A stretch of 64,000 nt of DNA. Source: Coriaria nepalensis. Its lineage: Eukaryota; Streptophyta; Magnoliopsida; Cucurbitales; Coriariaceae. Position 1 is the stretch's first letter. Each line of letters starts with the position of its first letter. The translations under genes were made by a program, and so were the position numbers. This document shows, one piece after another, positions 52,977-63,893 of the stretch. Where the stretch lies: the NCBI GenBank assembly GCA_027186245.1, contig CP114482.1, positions 10,869,209 to 10,933,208 on the forward strand, in the 5' to 3' direction. The notes below the pieces were generated by a model. That model was not told the DNA's origin. It saw nothing but the letters and a program-made list of their open reading frames with translations, and searched no databases.

Positions 52977-54877
52977 CTAAAGACAACAATGCATTATTTT
53001 AGCGTTAAAAAGCATATCACTCAATCTTCTCAATCATTAAATTGTTTGAAGGCACTTCGAACCAATTTTATCTTTGTATTTAAAACACGACTTTCATGCA
53101 TAACTTGCACTCGATCTATTGAAGGCCACTATTCATTTTTTAGCCTTAAATTCATATTATTGCGTCTGTTTTAGTCATTAAATCTTTCTAAATCACTTTG
53201 TACAATTCGCCCTTTAAACATGACTTTCGTGCATAACATGCAGTTGATCTATTGAAGGCAACAATGCATTTGTTTAGCGTTTAAGTCATGTCACTGAGTC
53301 TCTTCTAGTCATTAAATCATTTTAAATTAATTCTAACGAATTCTATTTTCGCCTTTCAAACATTATTTTCTTACATAACTTGCAATTAATCTACTAAAGA
53401 CAACAATGCATTATTTTAGTATTAAAAAGCATATTACTCAGTCTTTTCACTCATTAGATTGTTTGAAGGCACTTCGAACCAATTATCGTTTTGCATTTAG
53501 AACGCGACTTTCACGCATAATTTGCAATTGATCTATTGATAGCAACTATGCATTTTTTTTAGCCTTAAAGGCATATTTTTGCGTCTCTTTTAGTCATTAA
53601 ATCTTTCTAAATCTCTTCGAACGAAATTCGGCATTTAAACATGACTTTCGTGCATAACTTGCAGTTGATCTATTGAAGGCAACAATGCATTTGTTTAGCC
53701 TTAAAGTCATGTCACTGAGTCTCTTCAAAGCATCAAATCATTCTAAATTAATTCGAACGAATTCTATTTTCGCCCTTCAAACATTATTTTCTTACATTAC
53801 TTGTAATTAATCTATTGAAGACAACAATGCATTATTTTAGCATTAAAAAGCATATCACTCAGTCTTCTCAATCATTAAATTGTTTGAAGGCACTTTAAAC
53901 CAATTCTATTTTTGTATTTAAAACATGACTTTCATGCATAACTTGCACTTGATCTTTTGAAGGCGACTATTCATTTTTTAGCCTTACATTCATATTATTG
54001 CGTCTGTTTTAGTCATTAAATCTTTCTAAATCACTTTGAATGAAATTCGGCCATTAAACATGACTTTCGTGCATAACATGCAGTTGATCTATTGAAGGCA
54101 ACAATGCATTTGTTTAGCGTTTAAGTCATGTCACTGAGTCTCTTCTAGTCATTAAATCATTCTAAATTAATTCGAACGAATTCTATTTTCGCCCTTCAAA
54201 CATTATTTTCTTACATAACTTGCAATTAATCTACTAAAGACAACAATGCATTATTTTAGCATTAAAAAGCATATCACTCAGTCTTTTCACCCATTAGATT
54301 GTTTGAAGGCACTTCGAACCAATTATCTTTTTGCATTTAGAACGCGACTTTCACGCATAATTTGCAATTGATCTATTGATATCAACTATGCATTTTTTTA
54401 GCCTTACATTCATATTTTTGCGTCTCTTTTAGTCATTAAATCTTTCTAAATCACTTCGAACGAAATTCGGGCTTTAAACATGACTTTCGTGCATAACTTG
54501 CAGTTGATCTATTGAAGGCAACAATGCATTAGTTTAGCCTTAAAGTCATGTCACTGAGTCTCTTCTAGTCATCAAATCATTCTAAATTAATTCGAACGAA
54601 TTCTATTTTCGCCCTTCAAACATTATTTTCTTACATAACTTGTAATTAATCTATTGAAGACAACAATGCATTATTTTAGCATTAAAAAGCATATCACTCA
54701 ATCTTCTCAATCATTAAATTGTTTGAAGGCACTTCGAACCAATTTTATTTTTGTATTTAAAACATGACTTTCATGCATAACTTGCACTCGTTCTATTGAA
54801 GGCCACTATTCATTTTTTAGCCTTAAATTCATATTATTGCGTCTGTTTTAGTCATTAAATCTTTCTAAATCACTTTG
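52977..54877 (+). repeat. Block of about 1.9 kb, copy 4 of 5
   Basis: Colinear with copy 3 at an offset of 3351 bp (eight trimers). Markers are GTAC at 53,200 and 54,877, ATTATCG at 53,482 and ACCCATTAG at 54,289. Its second GTAC site reads GTACACTTCGG, a private change. Confidence 0.86.
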
Positions 54878-57196
54878 TACACTTCGGCCTTTAAACATGA
54901 CTTTCGTGCATAACATGCAGTTGATCTATTGAAGGCAACAATGCATTTGTTTAGCGTTTAAGTCATGTCACTGAGTCTCTTCTAGTCATTAAATCATTTT
55001 AAACTAATCCGAACGAATTCTATTTTCGCCCTTCAGACATTATTTTCTTACATAACTTGCAATTAATCTACTAAAGACAACAATGCATTATTTTAGCATT
55101 AAAAAGCATATTACTCAGTCTTTTCACTCATTAGATTGTTTGAAGGCACTTCGAACCAATCATTGTTTTGCATTTAGAACGCGACTTTCACGCATAATTT
55201 GCAATTGATCTATTGATAGCAACTATGCATTTTTTTTAGCCTTAAAGTCATATTTTTGCGTCTCTTTTAGTCATTAAATCTTTCTAAAGCACTTTGAACG
55301 AAATTCGGCCTTTAAACATGACTTTCGTGCATAACTTGCATTTGATCTATTGAAGGCAACAATGCATTAGTTTAGCCTTAAAGTCATGTCACTGAGTCTC
55401 TTCTAGTCATCAAATCATTCTAAATTAATTCGAACGAATTCTATTTTCGCCCTTCAAACATTATTTTCTTACATAACTTGCAATTAATCTACTAAAGACA
55501 ACAATGCATTATTTTAGCGTTAAAAAGCATATCACTCAGCCTTTTCAATCATTAAATTGTTTGAAGGCACTGCAAACAAATTCTCTTTTTGCATTTAAAA
55601 CGCGACTTTTATGCATAACTTGCAATTGATGGCAACTATGCATTTTTTAGTCTAAAAGTCATATTTTTGCGTCTCTTTTAGTCATTAAATCTTTCTAAAT
55701 CACTTCGAACGAAATTCGGCCTTTAAACATGACTTTCGTGCATAACTTGCAGTTGATCTATTGAAGGCAACAATGTATTTGTTTAGCCTTAAAGTCATGT
55801 CACTGAGTCTCTTCTAGTCATCAAATCATTCTAAATTAATTTGACGAATTCTATTTTCACCCTTCAAACAGTATTTTCTTACATAACTTGTAATTAATCT
55901 GTTGAAGACAACAATGCATTATTTTAGCGTTAAAAAGCATATCACTCAGTCTTTCCACTCATTAGATTGTTTGAAGGCACTTCGAACCAATTATCTGTTT
56001 GCATTTAGAACGCGACTTTCACGCATAATTTGCAATTGATCTATTGATATCAACTATGCATTTTTTTAGCCTTACATTCATATTTTTGCGTCTCTTTTAG
56101 TCATTAAATCTTTCTAAATCACTTCGAACGAAATTCGGCCTTTAAACATGACTTTCGTGCATAACTTGCAGTTGATCTATTGAAGGCAACAATGTATTTG
56201 TTTAGCCTTAAAGTCATGTCCCTGAGTCTCTTCTAATCATCCAATCATTCTAAATTATTTTGAACGAATTCTATTTTCACCCTTCAAACATTATTTTCTT
56301 ACATAACTTGTAATTAATCTATTGAAGACAACAATGCATTATTTTAGCATTAAAAAGCATATCACTTAGTCTTCTCAATCATTAAATTGTTTGAAGGCAC
56401 TTAAACCAATTCTATTTTTGTATTTGAAACACGACTTTCATGCATAACTTGCACTTAATCTATTGAAGGCCACATTCATTTTTTAGCCTGAAATTCATAT
56501 TATTTCGTCTCTTTTAGTCATTAAATCTTTCTAAATCACTTTGAACGAAATTCGGCCTTTAAACATGACTTTCGTGCATAACTTGCATTTGATCTATTGA
56601 AGGCAACAATGCATTAGTTTAGCCTTAAAGTCCTGTCACTGAGTCTCTACTAGTCATCAAATCATTCTAAATTAATTCGAACGAATTCTATTTTCGCCAT
56701 TCAAACATTATTTTCTTACATAACTTGCAATTAATCTACTAAAGACAACAATGCATTATTTTAGCATTAAAAAGCATATCACTCAGTCTTTTCAATCATT
56801 AAATTGTTTGAAGGCACTGCAAACAAATTCTCTTTTTGCATTTAAAACGCAACTTTCATGCATAACTTGCAATTGATCTATTGATGGCAACTATGCATTT
56901 TTTAGCCTTAAAGTGATATTTTTGCGTCTCTTTTAGTCAATAAATCATTCTAAATCACTTCGAACGAAATTCGGCCTTTAAACATGACTTTTGTGCATAA
57001 CTTGCAGTTGATCTATTGAAGGCAACAATGCATTTGTTTAGCGTTTAAGTCATGTCACTGAGTCTCTTCTAGTCATCAAATCATTCTAAATTAATTCGAA
57101 CGAATTCTATTTTCGCCCTTCAAACATTATTTTCTTACATTACGTGTAATTAATCTATTAAAGACAACAATGCATTATTTTAGCATTAAAAAGCAT
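54878..57196 (+). repeat. Trimer array with a short-deletion A monomer
   Basis: Regular trimers. The A monomer near 55,560-55,640 has GCACTGCAAACAAATTC and has lost 8 bp between two TTGAT direct repeats (CAATTGATGGC instead of CAATTGATCTATTGATGGC). A C monomer near 55,842 has a small deletion in the GAACGAATTC box (TTTGACGAATTC). No gene was seen. Confidence 0.83.
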
Positions 57197-58034
57197 ATCA
57201 CTCAATCTTCTCAATCATTAAATTGTTTGAAGGCACTGCGAACCAATTCTATTTTTGTATTTAAAACACGACTTTCATGCATAACTTGCACTTGATCTAT
57301 CGAAGGCCACTATTCATTTTTTAGCCTTAAATTCATATTATTGCGTCTGTTTTAGTCATTAAATCTTTCTAAATCACTTTGTACAAATTCGGCCTTTAAA
57401 CATGACTTTCGTGCCTAACATGCAGTCGATCTATTGAAGGCAACAATGCATTTGTTTAGCGTTTAAGTCATGTCACTGAGTCTCTTCTAGTCATTAAATC
57501 ATTTTAAATTAATTCGAACGAATTCTATTTTCGCCCTTCAAACGTTATTTTCTTACATAACTTGCAATTAATCTACTAAAGACAACAATGCATTATTTTA
57601 GCATTAAAACGCATATCACTCAGTCTTTTCACTCATTAGATTGTTTGAAGGCACTTCGAACCAATTATCTTTTTGCATTTAGAACGCGACTTTCACGCAT
57701 AATTTGCAATTGATCTATTGATAGCAACTATGACTTTTTTTAGCCTTACATTCATATTTTTGCGTTTCTTTTAGTCATTAAATCTTTCTAAATCACTTCG
57801 AACGAAATTCGGCCTTTAAACATGACTTTCGCGCATAACTTGCAGTTGATCTATTGAAGGCAACAATGTATTTGTTTAGCCTTAAAGTCATGTCACTGAG
57901 TCTCTTCTAGTCATCAAATCATTCTAAATTAATTCGAACGAATTCTATTTTCAGCCTTCAAACATTATTTTCTTACATAACATGTAATTAATCTATTGAA
58001 GACAACAATGCATTATTTTAGCATTAAAAAGCAT
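57197..58034 (+). repeat. Two-trimer block P (838 bp), first copy
   Basis: Repeated at 61,381-62,218 (offset 4184, ten trimers) with about seven differences by eye, and starting again at 63,894 at the window edge. Shared markers are CACTGCGAACCAATTC, CTATCGAAGGCCAC, GTACAAATTCGG, GTGCCTAACATGCAG, AAACGTTATTTTC, ATTAAAACGCATATC, TTTCGCGCATAAC and AACATGTAATTAATC. Confidence 0.88.
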
Positions 58035-59712
58035 ATCACTCAGTCTTCTCAATCATTAAATTGTTTGAAGGCACTTCGAACCAATTCTATTTTTGTATTT
58101 AAAACACGACTTTGATGCATATCTTGCACTTGCTCTATTGAAGGCCACTATTCATTTTTTAGCCTTAAATTCATATTATTGCGTCTGTTTTAGTCATTAA
58201 ATCTTTCTAAATCACTTTGTACAAATTCGGCCTATAAACATGACTTTCGTGCATAACATGCAGTTGATTTATTGAAGGCAACAATGCATTTGTTTAGCGT
58301 TTAAGTCATGTCACTGAGTCTCTTCTAGTCATTAAATCATTTTAAATTAATTCGAACGAATTCTATTTTCGCCCTTCAAACATTATTTTCTTACATAACT
58401 TGCAATGAATCTACTAAAGACAACAATGCATTATTTTAGCATTAAAAAGCATATCACTCAGTCTTTTCACTCATTAGATTGTTTGAAGGCACTTCGAACC
58501 AATTCTCTTTTTGCATTTAGAACGCAACTTTCACGCATAATTTGCAATTGATCTATTGATAGCAACTATGCATTTTTTAGCCTTAAAGTCATATTTTTGC
58601 GTCTCATTTAGTCATTAAATCTTTCTAAATCACTTCGAACGAAATTCGGCCTTTAAACATGACTTTCGTGCAGAACTTGCAGTTGATCTATTGAAGGCAA
58701 CAATGTATTTGTTTAGCCTTCAAGTCATGTCACTGAGTCTCTTCTAGTCATCAAATCATTCTAAATTAATTCGAACGAATTCTATTTTCACTCTTCAAAC
58801 ATTATTTTCTTACACAACTTGTAATTAATCTATTGAAGACAACAAGGCATTATTTTAGCATTAAAAAGCATATCACTCAGTCTTCTCAATCATTAAATTG
58901 TTTGAAGGCACTTCGAACCAATTCTATTTTTGTATTTAAAATACGACTTTCATGCATAACTTGCACTTGATCTATTGAAGGCCACTATTCATTTTTTAGC
59001 CTTAAATTCATATTATTGCGTCTGTTTTGGTCATTAAATCTTTCTAAATCACTTTGTACAATTCGGCCTTTAAACATGACTTTCGTGCATAACATGCAGT
59101 TGATCTATTGAAGGCAACAATGCATTTGTTTAGCGTTTAAGTCATGTCACTGAGTCTCTTCTAGTCATTAAATCATTTTAAATTAATTCGAACGAATTCT
59201 ATTTTCGCCGTTCAAACATTATTTTCTTACATAACTTGCAATTAATCTACTAAAGACAACAATGCATTATTTTAGCATTAAAAAGCATATTACTCAGTCT
59301 TTTCACTCATTAGATTGTTTGAAGGCACTTCGAACCAATTATCGTTTTGCATTTAGAACGCGACTTTCACGCATAATTTGCAATTGATCTATTGATAGCA
59401 ACTATGCATTTTTTTTAGCCTTCAAGGCATATTTTTGCGTCTCTTTTAGTCATTAAATCTTTCTAAATCACTTCGAACGAAATTCGGCCTTTAAACATGA
59501 CTTTCATGCATAACTTGCAGTTGATCTATTGAAGGAAACAATGCATTTGTTTAGCCTTAAAGTCATGTCACTGAGTCTCTTCTAAGCATCAAATCATTCT
59601 AAATTAATTCGAACGAATTCTATTTTCGCCCTTCAAACATTATTTTCTTACATTACGTGTAATTAATCTATTGAAGTTGTCTACAATGCATTATTTTAGC
59701 ATTAAAAAGCAT
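58035..59712 (+). repeat. Trimers including the partial fifth copy of the 1.9-kb block
   Basis: From about 58,833 this matches 52,977 onward at an offset of 5856 bp (fourteen trimers), with GTAC at 59,056 and ATTATCG at 59,338. GTAC also occurs at 58,219 in the preceding unit. The C monomer at its right end carries the inverted 7-bp patch described separately. Confidence 0.84.
59676..59682 (+). other. Inverted 7-bp patch (GTTGTCT for AGACAAC) in a C monomer
   Basis: C monomers normally read TTGAAGACAACAATGCATT. Here the sequence is TTGAAGTTGTCTACAATGC. GTTGTCT is the exact reverse complement of AGACAAC, and the monomer is 3 bp longer than usual. I saw this in no other unit. A local template switch during replication is the simplest explanation; a chance cluster of substitutions plus an insertion, or an assembly error, is less likely but possible. 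Confidence 0.75.
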
Positions 59713-61380
59713 ATCACTCAGTCTTCTCAATCATTAAATTGTTTGAAGGCACTTCAAACCAATTCTATTTTTGTATTTAAAACACGACTTTCATGCATAA
59801 CTTGCACTTGATCCTTTGAAGGCGACTATTCATTTTTTAGCCTTACATTCATATTATTGCATCTGTTTTAGTCATTAAATCTTTCTAAATCACTTTGAAC
59901 GAAATTCGGCCATTAAACATGACTTTCGTATGCAGTTGATCTATTGAAGGCAACAATGCATTTGTTTAGCGTTTAAGTCATATCACTGAGTCTCTTCTAG
60001 TCATTAAATCATTCTAAATTAATTCGAACGAATTCTATTTTCGCCCTTCAAACATTATTTTCTTACATTACGTGTAATTAATCTATTGAAGACAACAATG
60101 CATTATTTTAGCATTAAAAAGCATATCACTCAGTCTTCTCAATCATTAAATTGTTTGAAGGCACTTCGAACCAATTCTATTTTTGTATTTAAAATACGAC
60201 TTTCATGCATAACTTGCACTTGATCTATTGAAGACCACTATTCATTTTTTAGCCTTAAATTCATATTATTGCGTCTCTTTTAGTCATTAAATCTTTCTAA
60301 ATCACTTTGAACGAAACTCGACCTTTAAACATGACTTTCGTGCATAACTTGCATTTGATTTATTGAAGGCAACAATGCATTAGTTTTGCCTTAAAGTCAT
60401 GTCACTCAGTCTCTTCTAGTCATCAAATCATTCTAAATTAATTCGAACGAATTCTATTTTCGCCCTTCAAACATTATTTTCTTACATAACTTGTAATTAA
60501 TCTATTGAAAACAACAATGCATTATTTTAGCATTAAAAAGCATATCACTCAATCTTCTCAATCATTAACTTGTTTGAAGGCACTTCGAACCAATTTTATT
60601 TTTGTATTTAAAACACGACTTTCATGCATAACTTGCACTTAATCTATTGAAGGCCACATTCATTTTTTAGCCTAAAATTCATATTATTGCGTCTCTTTTA
60701 CTCATTAAATCTTTCTAAATCACTTTGAACGAAATTCGGACTTTAAACATGACTTTCGTGCATAACTTGCATTTGATCTATTGAAGGCAACAATGCATTA
60801 GTTTAGCCTTAAAGTCATGTCACTGAGTCTCTTCTAGTCATCAAATCATTCTAAATTAATTCGAACGAATTCTATTTTCGCCCTTCAAACATTATTTTCT
60901 TACATAACTTGCAATTAATCTACTAAAGACAACAATGCATTATTTTAGCGTTAAAAAGCATATCACTCAGCCTTTTCAATCATTAAATTGTTTGAAGGCA
61001 CTGCAAACAAATTCTCTTTTTGCATTTAAAACGCAACTTTCATGCATAACTTGCAATTGATCTATTGATGGCAACTATGCATTTTTTAGCCTTAAAGTGA
61101 TATTTTTGCGTCTCTTTTAGTCAATAAATCATTCTAAATCACTTCGAACGAAATTCGGCCTTTAAACATGACTTTCGTGCATAACTTGCAGTTGATCTAT
61201 TGAAGGCAACAATGCATTTGTTTAGCGTTTAAGTCATGTCACTGTGTCTCTTCTAGTCATCAAATCATTCTAAATTAATTCGAACGAATTCTATTTTCGC
61301 CCTTCAAACATTATTTTCTTACATAACTTGTAATTAATCTATTGAAGACAACAATGCATTATTTTAGCATTAAAAAGCAT
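59713..61380 (+). repeat. Four-trimer block R, copy 1 of a 2513-bp higher-order unit
   Basis: Together with block P at 61,381-62,218 this forms a six-trimer unit that is repeated from 62,219 onward at an offset of 2513 bp. Shared markers are GATCCTTTGAAGG, CGGCCATTAAAC, AAAATACGAC (60,191), GAAACTCGACC, TTAGTTTTGCC and CATTAACTTG. Differences from copy 2 are few: a 7-bp deletion at about 59,929 (GCATAAC lost), a C-monomer patch at 60,061-60,100, and scattered single bases. Confidence 0.9.
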
Positions 61381-62218
61381 ATCACTCAATCTTCTCAATC
61401 ATTAAATTGTTTGAAGGCACTGCGAACCAATTCTATTTTTGTATTTAAAACACGACTTTCATGCATAACTTGCACTTGATCTATCGAAGGCCACTATTCA
61501 TTTTTTAGCCTTAAATTCATATTATTGCGTCTGTTTCAGTCATTAAATCTTTCTAAATCACTTTGTACAAATTCGGCCTTTAAACATGACTTTCGTGCCT
61601 AACATGCAGTTGATCTATTGAAGGCAACAATGCATTTGTTTAGCGTTTAAGTCATGTCACTGAGTCTCTTCTAGTCATTAAATCATTTTAAATTAATTCG
61701 AACGAATTCTATTTTCGCCCTTCAAACGTTATTTTCTTACATAACTTGCAATTAATCTACTAAAGACAACAATGCATTATTTTAGCATTAAAACGCATAT
61801 CACTCAGTCTTTTCACTCATTAGATTGTTTGAAGGCACTTCGAACCAATTATCTTTTTGCATTTAGAGCGCGACTTTCACGCATAATTTGCAATTGATCT
61901 ATTGATAGCAACTATGCATTTTTTTAGCCTTACATTCATATTTTTGCGTCTCTTTTAGTCATTAAATCTTTCTAAATCACTTCGAACGAAATTCGGCCTT
62001 TAAACATGACTTTCGCGCATAACTTGCAGTTGATCTATTGAAGGCAACAATGTATTTGTTTAGCCTTAAAGTCATGTCACTGAGTCTCTTCTAGTCATCA
62101 AATCATTCTAAATTAATTCGAACGAATTCTATTTTCACCCTTCAAACATTATTTTCTTACATAACATGTAATTAATCTATTGAAGACAACAATGCATTAT
62201 TTTAGCATTAAAAAGCAT
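61381..62218 (+). repeat. Two-trimer block P (838 bp), second copy
   Basis: About 99% identical by eye to 57,197-58,034. It follows R directly, making the 2513-bp R+P unit. Private changes include GTTTCAGTCATT near 61,534 and TTTAGAGCGCG near 61,862. Confidence 0.9.
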
Positions 62219-63893
62219 ATCACTCAGTCTTCTCAATCATTAAATTGTTTGAAGGCACTTCAAACCAATTCTATTTTTGTATTTAAAACACGACTTTCAT
62301 GCATAACTTGCACTTGATCCTTTGAAGGCGACTATTCATTTTTCAGCCTTACATTCATATTATTGCATCTGTTTTAGTCATTAAATCTTTCTAAATCACT
62401 TTGAACGAAATTCGGCCATTAAACATGACTTTCGTGCATAACATGCAGTTGATCTATTGAAGGCAACAATGCATTTGTTTAGCGTTTAAGTCATATCACT
62501 GAGTCTCTTCTAGTCATTAAATCATTCTAAATTAATTCGAACGAATTCTATTTTCGCCCTTCAAACATTATTTTCTTACATAACTTGCATTTAATCTACT
62601 AAAGACAACAATGCATTATTTTAGCATTAAAAAGCATATCACTCTGTCTTCTCAATCATTAAATTGTTTGAAGGCACTTCGAACCAATTCTATTTTTGTA
62701 TTTAAAATACGACTTTCATGCATAACTTGCACTTGATCTATTGAAGACCACTATTCATTTTTTAGCCTTAAATTCATATTATTGCGTCTCTTTTAGTCAT
62801 TAAATCTTTCTAAATCACTTTGAACGAAACTCGACCTTTAAACATGACTTTCGTGCATAACTTGCATTTGATTTATTGAAGGCAACAATGCATTAGTTTT
62901 GCCTTAAAGTCATGTCACTCAGTCTCTTCTAGTCATCAAATCATTCTAAATTAATTCGAACGAATTCTATTTTCGCCCTTCAAACATTATTTTCTTACAT
63001 AACTTGTAATTAATCTATTGAAAACAACAATGCATTATTTTAGCATTAAAAAGCATATCACTCAATCTTCTCAATCATTAACTTGTTTGAAGGCACTTCG
63101 AACCAATTTTATTTTTGTATTTAAAACACGACTTTCATGCATAACTTGCACTTAATCTATTGAAGGCCACATTCATTTTTTAGCCTAAAATTCATATTAT
63201 TGCGTCTCTTTTACTCATTAAATCTTTCTAAATCACTTTGAACGAAATTCGGACTTTAAACATGACTTTCGTGCATAACTTGCATTTGATCTATTGAAGG
63301 CAACAATGCATTAGTTTAGCCTTAAAGTCATGTCACTGAGTCTCTTCTAGTCATCAAATCATTCTAAATTAATTCGAACGAATTCTATTTTCGCCCTTCA
63401 AACATTATTTTCTTACATAACTTGCAATTAATCTACTAAAGACAACAATGCATTATTTTAGCGTTAAAAAGCATATCACTCAGCCTTTTCAATCATTAAA
63501 TTGTTTGAAGGCACTGCAAACAAATTCTCTTTTTGCATTTAAAACGCAACTTTCATGCATAACTTGCAATTGATCTATTGATGGCAACTATGCATTTTTT
63601 AGCCTTAAAGTGATATTTTTGCGTCTCTTTTAGTCAATAAATCATTCTAAATCACTCCGAACGAAATTCGGCCTTTAAACATGACTTTCGTGCATAACTT
63701 GCAGTTGATCTATTGAAGGCAACAATGCATTTGTTTAGCGTTTAAGTCATGTCACTGTGTCTCTTCTAGTCATCAAATCATTCTAAATTAATTCGAACGA
63801 ATTCTATTTTCGCCCTTCAAACATTATTTTCTTACATAACTTGTAATTAATCTATTGAAGACAACAATGCATTATTTTAGCATTAAAAAGCAT
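62219..63893 (+). repeat. Four-trimer block R, copy 2
   Basis: Nearly identical to 59,713-61,380. It keeps GCATAAC at the site deleted in copy 1, and has TTACATAACTTGCATTTAATC where copy 1 has TTACATTACGTGTAATTAATC. Block P begins again immediately after it at 63,894, so the tandem continues beyond the window. Confidence 0.9.

Noticed and set aside
43349..53174. Frames of 61-65 codons at 43,349, 49,626 and 52,989
   Set aside because: They sit at matching positions of the 1.9-kb block copies. The copy at 45,864 shows no such open frame, and two of the three depend on a TTG start. Treated as shadow frames of the repeat.
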